In this document: in pieces, positions 54,608 through 63,627 of the stretch
How the letters are laid out: each line of letters starts with the position of its first letter
How positions within the stretch are numbered: the first letter of the stretch is position 1
Source of the DNA: Sphingomonas sp. TDK1
GTDB taxonomy: Bacteria; Pseudomonadota; Alphaproteobacteria; Sphingomonadales; Sphingomonadaceae
Length of the DNA stretch: 64,000 nt
Direction of reading: 5' to 3'
Assembly (NCBI RefSeq): GCF_001650735.1
Contig: NZ_LXVY01000044.1
Coordinates: 124,001-188,000, forward strand
Made by a program: the position numbers and the translations under genes
Notes under the pieces: model-generated
Database searches by the model: none
Told to the model about the DNA's origin: nothing
What the model saw: only the letters and a program-made list of their open reading frames with translations

Positions 54608-55423
54608 ATGCGCTGGGTGAACATCCGTCCCCGCCGCCGCACCGGCTGGCTGCTGGGGAGCCTGCCGCTGCTGCTGGTGGCGATCGTCTACCTCTTCGCC
54701 TCGGCAGCGCGGCATGCCGAGAACCCGTCGGACAAGCTGCTGCCGACGCCCGGCGCGATGGTCGAGGCGATGCACGGCCTGCTCGCCCAGGCCGATCCCT
54801 TGAGCGGGCGGCTGATCTTCTGGGCGGACACCTTTGCCAGCCTGGAACGGCTGGGCATGGCGCTCGGCATCTGCGCGCTGTCGGCACTGCTCGTCGGCAT
54901 GGTGCTGGGCGTGCTCCCCGCCGCCCGCGCCACCTTCGGCGCCTTCGTCACCACCATCGCGGTGATCCCGCCGATCGCGCTGCTGCCGGTGCTGTTCATC
55001 GTGTTCGGGCTGGGCGACACCGCCAAAGTCGCGCTGATCGTCATCGGCGTCACCCCCTTCCTGATCCGCGACCTTGCCGACCACATCACCGCCATCCCCC
55101 AGGAACAGCTGATCAAGGCGCAGACGCTCGGCGCGAGCAGCTGGCAGCTGGCCCTCCGCGTCGCGCTGCCCCAGGCACTGCCGCGGCTGATCGCCGGCAT
55201 CCGCCTCTCGCTGGGGCCGGCGTGGGTGTACCTGATCTCGGCCGAGGCGATCGCGTCGGACGTGGGGCTCGGCTACCGGATCTTCCTCGTGCGGCGCTAT
55301 CTGTCGATGGACATCATCATCCCGTACGTTGCCTGGATCTCGATCCTCGCCATCCTGATGGACGTGGCGCTGGCCCAGCTCAGCAAGCGCGCCTTTGCCT
55401 GGGCGCACGGAGCCGGCCGATGA
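54608..55423 (+). CDS. ABC transporter permease (NitT/TauT-like)
   Basis: 271-residue inner-membrane permease with about six hydrophobic segments; the EAA-type loop QEQLIKAQTLGASSWQLALR, then RVALPQALPRLIAGIRL, contacts the ATPase. The start lies 13 bases after the binding-protein stop and its stop overlaps the ATPase start by four bases. Confidence 0.88.
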   Translation: MRWVNIRPRRRTGWLLGSLPLLLVAIVYLFASAARHAENPSDKLLPTPGAMVEAMHGLLAQADPLSGRLIFWADTFASLERLGMALGICALSALLVGMVLGVLPAARATFGAFVTTIAVIPPIALLPVLFIVFGLGDTAKVALIVIGVTPFLIRDLADHITAIPQEQLIKAQTLGASSWQLALRVALPQALPRLIAGIRLSLGPAWVYLISAEAIASDVGLGYRIFLVRRYLSMDIIIPYVAWISILAILMDVALAQLSKRAFAWAHGAGR

Positions 55424-56226
55424 GCGCACTCCTATCCTTCCAGAATGTCTGGCTCGAATATGGCGACAAGGTCGTGCTGGAGCGCGTCGAGCTCGACATC
55501 GCCGAGCGCAGCTTCGTCTCGATCGTCGGACCTTCGGGCGCGGGCAAGAGCAGCTTCCTGCGGCTGGCACTCGGCCAGGAACGCCCCACGCGGGGCAAGA
55601 TCCTGCTCGACGGCACGCCGCTGCCCGGCGAATGCGGCCCCGATCGCGGGGTGGTGTTCCAGCGCTATTCGGTGTTCCCGCACCTGACGGCGCTGCGCAA
55701 CGTGATGTTCGAGCGCGAATGCGTCGGTGCGCCGCTAACTGCCCGGCTGTTCGGCGCCGCCCGCCGCCGCGCCCGCGACGAGGCCGCCGCGATGCTGGCG
55801 GAAGTGGGCCTGGGCGATGCGCTCGACCTCTACCCCGCCCAGCTCTCGGGCGGCATGCAGCAGCGGCTCGCCATCGCCCAGGCGCTGATCGCGCGCCCCC
55901 GCGTGCTGCTGCTCGACGAGCCGTTCGGCGCGCTCGATCCCGGCATCCGCCAGGACATGCACCGGCTGATCCTCAAGCTGTGGGAGGAGCATGCGCTCAC
56001 CGTGCTGATGGTCACCCACGACATTTCCGAGGCGTTCAACCTCGGCACCCGCGTGCTCACCTTCGACAAGCGCCGCGTCGATCCGCACGCCCCGCACCGC
56101 TTCGGCGCGACCGCCGTCTACGACCTCCACCTCACCCGCAAGCGGCGCGAGGCGATTGTCGAGGCGCAGCAAGAAGTATTACGATTGACAGAATCAGTAA
56201 TAACCGGGAAAGAGGAATCACTGTGA
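55420..56226 (+). CDS. ABC transporter ATP-binding protein (NitT/TauT-like)
   Basis: 268-residue ATPase with Walker A VGPSGAGKSS, Q-loop region GVVFQRYSVFPHL, signature LSGGMQQRLAIAQAL, Walker B LLLDEPFGALDP and H-loop VTHDI. The 3' end (LRLTESVITG) also contains the second NikR-type site. The stop codon shares bases with the GTG of the regulator (GTGA). Confidence 0.9.
   Translation: MSALLSFQNVWLEYGDKVVLERVELDIAERSFVSIVGPSGAGKSSFLRLALGQERPTRGKILLDGTPLPGECGPDRGVVFQRYSVFPHLTALRNVMFERECVGAPLTARLFGAARRRARDEAAAMLAEVGLGDALDLYPAQLSGGMQQRLAIAQALIARPRVLLLDEPFGALDPGIRQDMHRLILKLWEEHALTVLMVTHDISEAFNLGTRVLTFDKRRVDPHAPHRFGATAVYDLHLTRKRREAIVEAQQEVLRLTESVITGKEESL
56176..56203. promoter_or_regulatory. NikR-type operator site 2
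   Basis: GTATTAC-N14-GTAATAA, 28 bp, lies inside the 3' end of the ATPase gene and ends 20 bases before the regulator start. The half-sites and spacing are the same as site 1. A TTGACA (56185-56190) is embedded, so an internal promoter is conceivable, although a -10 box is not evident. Confidence 0.6.
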
Positions 56227-56702
56227 AGGAACCCTCCTCCTCCCTCGCCCGGCTCAGCATGAGCCTGCCCGCCGAACTCTTCCGCCAGCTCGACGAAATG
56301 GTGGAAGACCGGGGGCTCCCCTCGCGCTCGCAGCTGATCGCCGAGCTGATCCGCGACGAACTCGCCGAGCAGAGCGCCGCCTCGCGCCCCGAGGAGATGC
56401 TCGCGGGCACGATCACCCTCGTGTACCGCGCCGATCTGGGCCGCGTGCGCCACCAGCTGGCGCAGACCCAGGCGGAGTATCTGAAGGAGGTCATCTCCTC
56501 CCAGCACGTGTTTCTGGAGGACGACCAGTCGCTCGAGGTGCTGCTGGTCCAGGGGCCGGCGCGCCGGCTGCGCGACCTGTGCGACGCGCTGCGCAAGGTG
56601 CGCGGCGTGCAGCAACTGCGCCTTTTCACCACCACCGCGCTGCTGCCCCCGCTCCACGAGCAGGACGAGGCGGCGGCCCCAGAAGGGAGCAAGGCGGCAT
56701 GA
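56223..56702 (+). CDS. NikR/CopG-family regulator with degenerate nickel site
   Basis: 159-residue ribbon-helix-helix regulator: DNA-binding part LARLSMSLPAELFRQLDEMV and SRSQLIAELIRDEL (residues 8-47), then an ACT-like C-terminal domain. Aligned without gaps to E. coli NikR around the nickel site (offset of eight), the ligands His76, His87, His89 and Cys95 correspond to Ala84, His95, Phe97 and Ser103, so three of four are lost. The GTG start overlaps the ATPase stop and an AGAGGA site precedes it. It probably represses this operon in response to another ligand. Confidence 0.85.
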   Translation: MKEPSSSLARLSMSLPAELFRQLDEMVEDRGLPSRSQLIAELIRDELAEQSAASRPEEMLAGTITLVYRADLGRVRHQLAQTQAEYLKEVISSQHVFLEDDQSLEVLLVQGPARRLRDLCDALRKVRGVQQLRLFTTTALLPPLHEQDEAAAPEGSKAA

Positions 56703-57517
56703 GCATACTCGCCGACCCCAATGCCGCGCGCGACCATGCGCGGGCGATGGCCGGCACCGTCGTAGAGGCGATGCCGATCCTGCCGCCACGTGCGGACGAC
56801 CTGCCCGCAGGCGTCGGCGCGGACGATCTGGTCTGGGAAGAGACGATCGCCGCCGGCGGCTATGCCAGCCGCGTGCTGGCGCGCGGCACCCGGCTGCGGC
56901 TGATCGACCTGCACGGCGATGCGTGCGCCTCGCTCCAGCTGTTCAACGCCGCCATGCCGACCGAACGGCTCAACGTCGCCGATACGGTGAAGGTGCAGTG
57001 GAACGCCTATCTGGGCGAGGGCAGCCTGTTCCTCTCGGACATGGGCCGGGTGCTCGCCAGCATCGAGTACGATGGCGCGGGCACGCATGACGCCTTTTGC
57101 GGCGCGTCCAACGCCGCGTCGAACGCGCGCCGTTATGGCGACGGCAGCAATTCGGGGCCGTTCCCCAACGCGCGCGATCGGCTGCTGCTCGGTGCGGCCA
57201 AGCACGGCCTCGCGCGCCGCGACGTGCATCCGTGCATCAATCTGTTCAAGGGCGTCCGCATCGCCGCCAACGGCACCACCGAGCCGCAGCTTGGGCCGTT
57301 CGCCCCCGGCCGCACCCTGGTGCTGCGCGCCGAGATGGACCTGATCGTCCTGCTGGCCAACTGCCCGCATGTGCTCGATGCCCGGCCCTGGACCGTCACC
57401 CCCTTGCGCGCCACCGCCTGGCGCGGGCCGGTGACGGCGGAGAACGATCCGATCCGCAACGCGACGCCCGAGCGGCAACGCGCCTTCCTCAACACCGAAG
57501 ACTGGGTCCGCCGCTGA
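56699..57517 (+). CDS. DUF1989 protein, UAAP1 / carboxyguanidine deiminase subunit
   Basis: 272-residue protein of the urea-amidolyase-associated DUF1989 family (first, longer paralogue). Conserved stretches: RLRLIDLHGDACASLQLFNA, KVQWNAYLGEGSLFLSDMGR and SNARRYGDGSNSGPFPNARD. In established work, the paired DUF1989 proteins next to a guanidine carboxylase form the carboxyguanidine deiminase (CgdAB). Its start overlaps the regulator by four bases and its stop shares a base with the next gene. Confidence 0.85.
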   Translation: MSILADPNAARDHARAMAGTVVEAMPILPPRADDLPAGVGADDLVWEETIAAGGYASRVLARGTRLRLIDLHGDACASLQLFNAAMPTERLNVADTVKVQWNAYLGEGSLFLSDMGRVLASIEYDGAGTHDAFCGASNAASNARRYGDGSNSGPFPNARDRLLLGAAKHGLARRDVHPCINLFKGVRIAANGTTEPQLGPFAPGRTLVLRAEMDLIVLLANCPHVLDARPWTVTPLRATAWRGPVTAENDPIRNATPERQRAFLNTEDWVRR

Positions 57518-58152
57518 TGGAACAGGATATGGCGCTTGCCGGCCTCACCGGCCGGGTGATCCATGACGAGATCGTCCCCGCCCGCGCCCCCTGGCTGCAC
57601 CGGGTAAAGGCCGGCGAGACGCTCCGCGTCGTCGACCTCGAAGGCAACCAGGCGGTCGATTTCCTGCTCTACGCCACCCACGACGATGCCGAGCGCTACA
57701 GCGCGCAGGACACGATCGCGGCGCAGGCCAACATCTTCCTGCGCACCGGCAGCGTGCTGCGCTCGAACGAGGGCCGGCCGATGATGACGATCACCGCGAC
57801 GGCGGTCGAGTATCACGACACGATCGGCGGCGCCTGTTCGTGCGAGTCCAACACGCTGCGCTACGGCCACCACACCAAGGCGCAGCACGCCTGTGTCGAC
57901 AATTTCCTCGAGGCCAATCTTCGCGACGGTCGCGGCAAGCGCGACATCGTATCGAACGTCAATTTCTTCATGAACGTGCCGGTCGAGGCCGATGGTGCGC
58001 TGGGCATCGTCGACGGCATCTCGGCGCCCGGCCTGACCGTGGACCTTCGCGCAGAAATGGATGTGACCGTGGTCGTTTCGAATTGCCCGCAGATCAACAA
58101 TCCCTGCAACGGCTTCAATCCCACCCCCGTCCGCATGATCGTCACCGCATGA
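57517..58152 (+). CDS. DUF1989 protein, UAAP2 / carboxyguanidine deiminase subunit
   Basis: 211-residue second DUF1989 paralogue: VVDLEGNQAVDFLLYATHDD, GGACSCESNTLRYGHHTKAQ (Cys/His-rich), and SNCPQINNPCNGFNPTPVR at the C-terminus. Cysteine and histidine clusters suggest a metal site. It abuts UAAP1 (TGATG) and overlaps the carboxylase start by four bases; the two DUF1989 proteins are expected to form a heteromer. Confidence 0.85.
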   Translation: MEQDMALAGLTGRVIHDEIVPARAPWLHRVKAGETLRVVDLEGNQAVDFLLYATHDDAERYSAQDTIAAQANIFLRTGSVLRSNEGRPMMTITATAVEYHDTIGGACSCESNTLRYGHHTKAQHACVDNFLEANLRDGRGKRDIVSNVNFFMNVPVEADGALGIVDGISAPGLTVDLRAEMDVTVVVSNCPQINNPCNGFNPTPVRMIVTA

Positions 58153-61100
58153 GCGGGGTGCGCACGGTCCTGATCGCCAATCGCGGGGCGATCGCCTGCC
58201 GGATCATCCGCACGCTCAGGAAAATGGGCATCCGCTCGGTCGCGGTGTTCTCCGATGCCGACGAGGCCTCGCGCCACGTCGCGCTCGCCGATATCGCAGT
58301 GCGGATCGGCCCGGGTCCGGCGGCGGAAAGCTATCTCGACGTCGCTCGCATCCTCGCGGCGGCGAAGGAGACCGGCGCGGACGCGATCCACCCCGGCTAT
58401 GGCTTCCTCTCCGAGAACGCCGCCTTCGCCGAGGCGTGCGAAGCCGCCGGCATCGCCTTTATCGGCCCGACCCCGGACAGCATCCGCGCCTTCGGCCTCA
58501 AGCACAGCGCCCGCGCGCTCGCCGAGGCGGAGAAGGTCCCCCTCGCCCCCGGCACCGGCCTGCTCGACAGCGTCGAGGCCGCGCTCGAAGCGGCGGAGCG
58601 CATCGGCTATCCGGTGATGCTCAAGGCGACCGCCGGCGGCGGCGGCATCGGCATGCGGGTGTGCACCGACGAACAGGCGGTGCGCGACGGCTATGCGGCG
58701 GTGGCACGGCTGGGTGCGGGCAATTTCGGCGATGCCGGGCTGTTCCTCGAACGCTTCGTGCCGCGCGCCCGCCATGTCGAGGTGCAGATCTTCGGCGACG
58801 GCCAGGGCCGCGTCGTCGCCCTCGGCGAACGCGACTGCTCGCTCCAGCGCCGCAACCAGAAGGTCGTGGAAGAGGCCCCCGCCCCGCACCTCCCCGAACC
58901 TATCCGCGCGGCGCTGATCGAAGCAGCGGTGCGGCTAGGCCAGGCCGCGAACTATCGTTCGGCGGGCACCGTCGAGTTCCTGTACGATCCCGCGCGCGAG
59001 GACTGGTTCTTCCTCGAAGTGAATACGCGGCTCCAGGTCGAGCACGGCGTCACCGAGGAAGTGACGGGGGTCGATCTGGTCGAGTGGATGGTGCGCGGCG
59101 CAGGCGGCGATTACAGCTTCCTCGACACCCCCGTCCCCGCCCCCAAGGGCTGGTCGATCCAGGCGCGCCTTTATGCCGAGGATCCGGCGGTCGACTTCCG
59201 CCCGGCCTCCGGCACGCTCACCGACGTCGCCTTTCCCGAAGGCGTCCGCGTCGAGAGCTGGGTGGAATCGGGCAGCGCCGTATCTTCCTTCTACGATCCG
59301 ATGCTCGCCAAGCTGATCGTCCACGGCGAGGACCGCGAGTCCGCCGTCGCGGCGATGCAGGCGGCGCTCGACCATACCCGCTTCGCCGGGATCGAGACCA
59401 ATGTCCGCTGGCTGCGCGACGTGGCGCGGAGCGAGGACTTCGTGACGGGCGATGTCTCGACCCGCTCGCTGGAAAGCGTGGTCCACCACCCGCAGAGCAT
59501 CGTCGTCCGCTCGGCCGGCACCGCGACCAGCGTGCAGGATTATCCCGGCCGCGTCGGGTTGTGGGACATCGGCGTGCCGCCCTCGGGCCCGATGGACGCA
59601 CGCGCCTTCCGCCTCGGCAACATGCTGCTCGGCAACGACAGCACGGCGCCGGGGCTGGAAGTGACCGCCACCGGCCCGACGCTCCAGTTCAACACCGCGA
59701 CCCGCATCGTCCTCACCGGCGCCGACTTCGCCGCCACGCTCGACGGCACGCCGGTCCCGCGCAACAAGCCGATCGCGATCGCCGAGGGCCAGATTCTGGC
59801 GCTGGGCCGCGTCACCGGCGGCGGCATGCGCGGCTATATCCTGTTCGCCGGGGGGCTCGACGTGCCGAGCTATCTCGGCAGCGCCAGCACCTTCGATCTC
59901 GGCGAGTTCGGCGGCCATGGCGGGCGCGTGCTCCGCGTCGGCGACACGCTGCACCTCACCGATCATGCGCCGGCGGTGATCCCCGGCCCGCGCGCGATCG
60001 CGCAGGAGCAGCTCGGCCCCGACTGGACGATCCGCGTCCTCTACGGCCCCCACGGCGCGCCCGACTTCTTCGCGCCCGAGGATGTCGACACGATCCTCTC
60101 CGCCGAGTGGAAGGTCCATTACAACAGCAACCGCACCGGCGTGCGGCTGGTCGGCCCCAAGCCGCACTGGGCGCGCAAGGACGGCGGCGAGGCGGGGCTC
60201 CACCCGTCGAACATCCACGACAATCCCTATGCGATCGGCGCGCTGGATTTCACCGGCGACATGCCGATCATCCTCGGCCCCGACGGTCCCTCGCTCGGCG
60301 GCTTCGTCTGCCCGTTCGTGGTGATCGCAGCGGATCTGTGGAAGGTCGGCCAGCTCGCCCCGGGCGACCGCATCCAGTTCGAGCAGGTGAGCCTCGACGA
60401 GGCCGATGCCGCAGCACAAGCCGAGGAAGCCTGGATCGAGGGCCGCGCCGCCACCGCCACCAGCCCGGCCAAGGGCGGCGGGCGCGACGCGATCCTGGTC
60501 GACCTCCCCGCCAAGGGCCGCCGCCCGCGCGTACTCTTCCGCCGCCAGGGCGACCGCAACCTGCTGGTCGAATATGGCCCGATCACGCTGGACCTGGAAC
60601 TGCGCCTGCGCGTCCATGCCGCGACCACCGCGCTCGCCGAACTCGCGCTGCCGGGCATTCTCGACATCGTGCCCGGCATCCGCTCCTTCCAGGTGCATAT
60701 CGACGGCATCCGCCTGAAGGAGGCGGCGCTGATCGAGCAGTTGACCCGGATCGAGGACGAACTCGGCGACCTCGAGGATTTCGTGATCCCCTCGCGCATC
60801 GTCCACCTGCCGCTCAGCTGGAACGACCCCGCGATCCACGAGACGATCCAGCGCTACATGCGCGTGGTCCGCGACGACGCGCCCTGGTGCCCGGACAATA
60901 TCGAGTTCATCCGCCGCGCCAATGGGCTGGCAAGCGCCGAGGAGGTCCACCGGATCATCTTCGACGCCAGCTATCTCGTCTACGGCCTGGGTGACGTCTA
61001 TCTCGGCGCGCCGGTCGCCACCCCGATCGATCCGCGCCACCGGCTGGTCACCACCAAATACAACCCGGCCCGCACTTGGACGCCGCCCAACGTGGTCGGC

Positions 61101-61751
61101 ATCGGTGGCGCCTATATGTGCATCTATGGCATGGAGGGTCCGGGCGGCTACCAGCTGTTCGGCCGCACCATCCAGGTGTGGAACACCTATCGCCAGACCG
61201 GCGCCTTTGCCGAGGGCAAGCCCTGGCTGCTGCGCTTCTTCGACCAGATCCGCTTCTTCCCGGTCAGCCATGAAGAGCTGACCGAATGGCGACGCGACTT
61301 CCCGCTCGGGCGGCGCGAGATCAAGATCGAGGAAACCGAGTTCCGCCTCGCCGACTATCGCGAATTCCTCGCCGACAATGCGCGGTCCATCGCCGCGTTC
61401 GAGAAGCAGCGCAACGCCGCCTTCGCCGCCGAGCGCGCCGACTGGGAGTTGAAGGGCGAGTTCGACCGCGTCGCCAGCCTCACCGAAAGTGCCGACGACA
61501 GCGCCGATGAAGCGGTGACGGTGCCCGACGGCGCCGAGCTGGTCGAAGCCCCCTTCGGCGGCAGCGTGTGGAAGCTGCTCAAGGAAGTCGGCGACACCAT
61601 CGACGCGGGCGAGACGATCGCGGTACTCGAGGCGATGAAGATGGAGTTCCCGGTGACCAGCCCGGCAGCGGGCACGGTCGCGGCACTCTATGTCGCCGAG
61701 CGGCAGACGGTCACGCCGGGCTCGCCGGTGCTGGCGCTGGTGCGGGCATGA
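58149..61751 (+). CDS. biotin-dependent urea/guanidine carboxylase
   Basis: 1200-residue multidomain enzyme that carboxylates urea or, more likely here, guanidine. Order: biotin carboxylase domain (1-450; ANRGAIACRIIRTLRKMGIR, ATAGGGGIGMR, EVNTRLQVEHGVTEEVTG), KipA/AHS2-like domain (about 455-800; SVQDYPGRVGLWDIGVPPSG), KipI/AHS1-like domain (about 815-1020; YNPARTWTPPNVVGIGGAY, EGPGGYQLFGRTIQVWN) and a biotinyl domain with AMKM (Lys1164). The ATG at 58149 gives the conserved N-terminus and overlaps UAAP2 by four bases. Urea versus guanidine specificity cannot be settled by eye. Confidence 0.92.
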   Translation: MSGVRTVLIANRGAIACRIIRTLRKMGIRSVAVFSDADEASRHVALADIAVRIGPGPAAESYLDVARILAAAKETGADAIHPGYGFLSENAAFAEACEAAGIAFIGPTPDSIRAFGLKHSARALAEAEKVPLAPGTGLLDSVEAALEAAERIGYPVMLKATAGGGGIGMRVCTDEQAVRDGYAAVARLGAGNFGDAGLFLERFVPRARHVEVQIFGDGQGRVVALGERDCSLQRRNQKVVEEAPAPHLPEPIRAALIEAAVRLGQAANYRSAGTVEFLYDPAREDWFFLEVNTRLQVEHGVTEEVTGVDLVEWMVRGAGGDYSFLDTPVPAPKGWSIQARLYAEDPAVDFRPASGTLTDVAFPEGVRVESWVESGSAVSSFYDPMLAKLIVHGEDRESAVAAMQAALDHTRFAGIETNVRWLRDVARSEDFVTGDVSTRSLESVVHHPQSIVVRSAGTATSVQDYPGRVGLWDIGVPPSGPMDARAFRLGNMLLGNDSTAPGLEVTATGPTLQFNTATRIVLTGADFAATLDGTPVPRNKPIAIAEGQILALGRVTGGGMRGYILFAGGLDVPSYLGSASTFDLGEFGGHGGRVLRVGDTLHLTDHAPAVIPGPRAIAQEQLGPDWTIRVLYGPHGAPDFFAPEDVDTILSAEWKVHYNSNRTGVRLVGPKPHWARKDGGEAGLHPSNIHDNPYAIGALDFTGDMPIILGPDGPSLGGFVCPFVVIAADLWKVGQLAPGDRIQFEQVSLDEADAAAQAEEAWIEGRAATATSPAKGGGRDAILVDLPAKGRRPRVLFRRQGDRNLLVEYGPITLDLELRLRVHAATTALAELALPGILDIVPGIRSFQVHIDGIRLKEAALIEQLTRIEDELGDLEDFVIPSRIVHLPLSWNDPAIHETIQRYMRVVRDDAPWCPDNIEFIRRANGLASAEEVHRIIFDASYLVYGLGDVYLGAPVATPIDPRHRLVTTKYNPARTWTPPNVVGIGGAYMCIYGMEGPGGYQLFGRTIQVWNTYRQTGAFAEGKPWLLRFFDQIRFFPVSHEELTEWRRDFPLGRREIKIEETEFRLADYREFLADNARSIAAFEKQRNAAFAAERADWELKGEFDRVASLTESADDSADEAVTVPDGAELVEAPFGGSVWKLLKEVGDTIDAGETIAVLEAMKMEFPVTSPAAGTVAALYVAERQTVTPGSPVLALVRA

Positions 61752-63502
61752 CGGCGCTCGACCGGCTTTCGGTTACGGCCATCGCCGCAGACGTGCAGGC
61801 GGGGCGGCGCAGCGCGGTGGCGGTGATCGAGGACGTGGTGGCGCGGCTCGATGCCTATGATGCGATCCAGCCGGCGGTGTGGATATCGCGGTTCGAGCCC
61901 GACGCGCTCCGTGCCGCCGCTGCTGCGGTGGATGCGCGGGTTGCTGCCGGCGAGACGCTGCCGCTGGCGGGCGTGCCGTTCGCGGTGAAGGACAATATCG
62001 ACCTGGCGGGCCTTGCCACCACCGCCGCCTGCCCAGCCTTCGCCTATCAGCCGGAGCAGTCTGCGACCGTGGTTGCGAAGCTGGTGGCCGCCGGCGCGAT
62101 TCCGGTGGGCAAGGCCAATCTGGACCAGTTCGCCACCGGCCTCAACGGCACGCGCAGCCCCTACGGCATTCCACGCAACGCCTATAACCGCGCCTGGGTG
62201 AGCGGCGGCTCCAGTTCGGGCTCTGCGGTGGCAGTCGCCGCCGGGCTGGTCGCCTTTGCGCTGGGCACCGACACCGCCGGCTCGGGCCGGGTGCCCGCCG
62301 CGTTCAACCATCTCGTCGGCCTCAAGCCCAGCAAGGGCCGCTGGAGCAGCACCGGCCTCGTGCCTGCCTGCCGCACGCTCGACTGCATCACGGTGTTCAC
62401 CAGCACCACCGAGGACGCAGCGCTGGTCGATACCATCGCCGCCGGCTTCGACGCGACGGACTCGCTCTCCCGCGCGCTCCCGGACGTGCCCCGCGCCCGC
62501 CGCCGCATCGGCGTTCCCCGCGCGGAGCAATGCCGCTGGTTCGGCGATATCGAGTCCGAGTTCCTTTACCGTCAGGCGCTAGCGAGCCTAGATGCCGAGC
62601 TGGTCGAGATCGACCTCGCCCCGCTCGATGAAGCCGCGCGCCTGCTCTATGACGGCCCCTGGGTCGCCGAGCGAACGGCCGCGCTGCAAACCCTGCTGCT
62701 GGACAACCCGGACGCGATCCATCCCGTGGTGCGCGAGATCGTCGAACAAGGCTTTGGCTACAGCGCGATCGATGCGTTCAACGGTGCCTATCGCCTCGCC
62801 GAACTCGCCTGTCTCGCGGAGGCGATGTGGCAGCAGGTCGACCTGCTCGCCCTCCCCACCGCACCGACCAGCTACCGCGTGGCGGAGATGCTCGCCGAGC
62901 CGATTAGATTGAATGCGAGCCTCGGTGCCTACACCAATTTCGTGAACCTGCTCGACATGGCGGCGATCGCCGTGCCCGCCGGCACGTACGCCAGCGGCGT
63001 CGGTTTCGGCGTGACGCTGATGGGCCCGGCGGGCACCGACCGCGCGCTGCTCGACGCGGCCAACGCATTTTTCCCCGCGCCGGCATCCCCGCCGCCGCTG
63101 GACCTGGAGGGACGGATGGAAACGGTGAAGCTCGCGGTCGTAGGCGCCCATCTCGAAGGCATGCCGCTCCACTGGCAGCTGACCTCGCGCGAAGCCAAGT
63201 TCGTCGAGGCGACCACCACCGCGCCGACCTACAAGCTCTACGCCATGGCCGAGAGCGTGCCGCCGAAGCCGGCGCTGGTCCATAGCGAGGACGGCGCCGC
63301 GATCGCGCTGGAAGTGTACGAGCTCGACATGGCCGCCTTCGGCAGCTTCGTCACGGAAGTACCGCCGCCGCTCGCGATCGGCACGGTGACGCTGGCCGAT
63401 GGCAGCCAGGTCAAGGGCTTTGTCGCCGAACCGCGCGCGATGACCGGTGCGGAGGACATCACTGCGCTCGGCGGCTGGCGCGCATATATCGCGCGGGGCT
63501 GA
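61748..63502 (+). CDS. atzF: allophanate hydrolase
   Basis: Hydrolyses allophanate to ammonia and CO2, the last step of the pathway. The 584 residues have an amidase-signature domain with the Ser-cisSer-Lys triad: Lys81 (FAVKDNIDL), Ser155 (GGSSSGSA) and Ser179 (TDTAGSGRVP), and a C-terminal allophanate-specific domain (about 440-584). The triad is offset by 10 from AtzF Lys91/Ser165/Ser189. The ATG at 61748 overlaps the carboxylase stop by four bases, closing the operon. Confidence 0.92.
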   Translation: MTALDRLSVTAIAADVQAGRRSAVAVIEDVVARLDAYDAIQPAVWISRFEPDALRAAAAAVDARVAAGETLPLAGVPFAVKDNIDLAGLATTAACPAFAYQPEQSATVVAKLVAAGAIPVGKANLDQFATGLNGTRSPYGIPRNAYNRAWVSGGSSSGSAVAVAAGLVAFALGTDTAGSGRVPAAFNHLVGLKPSKGRWSSTGLVPACRTLDCITVFTSTTEDAALVDTIAAGFDATDSLSRALPDVPRARRRIGVPRAEQCRWFGDIESEFLYRQALASLDAELVEIDLAPLDEAARLLYDGPWVAERTAALQTLLLDNPDAIHPVVREIVEQGFGYSAIDAFNGAYRLAELACLAEAMWQQVDLLALPTAPTSYRVAEMLAEPIRLNASLGAYTNFVNLLDMAAIAVPAGTYASGVGFGVTLMGPAGTDRALLDAANAFFPAPASPPPLDLEGRMETVKLAVVGAHLEGMPLHWQLTSREAKFVEATTTAPTYKLYAMAESVPPKPALVHSEDGAAIALEVYELDMAAFGSFVTEVPPPLAIGTVTLADGSQVKGFVAEPRAMTGAEDITALGGWRAYIARG

Positions 63503-63520
63503 GCGCCCCTCCCCTCCACC

Positions 63521-63613
63521 GTCATCCCGGCGAAAGCCGGGATCCATTGGCGTTCCGTTGCAGCGGGAGCCTCAGCCGAGAGGGAAATGGATTCCGGCTT
63601 TCGCCGGAATGAC
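63521..63613. repeat. REPIN-like pair of inverted palindromes (reverse copy)
   Basis: ATCCCGGC-GAAA-GCCGGGAT (63521-63550 with flanks) and ATTCCGGC-TTTC-GCCGGAAT (63586-63613) are separated by 35 bases. The whole unit is the reverse complement arrangement of the element at 1801-1894; spacer length is the same but spacer sequence is not. Confidence 0.8.
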
Positions 63614-63627
63614 GGCTTAGGCGACGG

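Noticed and set aside
56183..56213. Internal promoter starting at TTGACA before the NikR-like gene
   Set aside because: No plausible -10 box at 16-18 bases; noted only as part of operator site 2.
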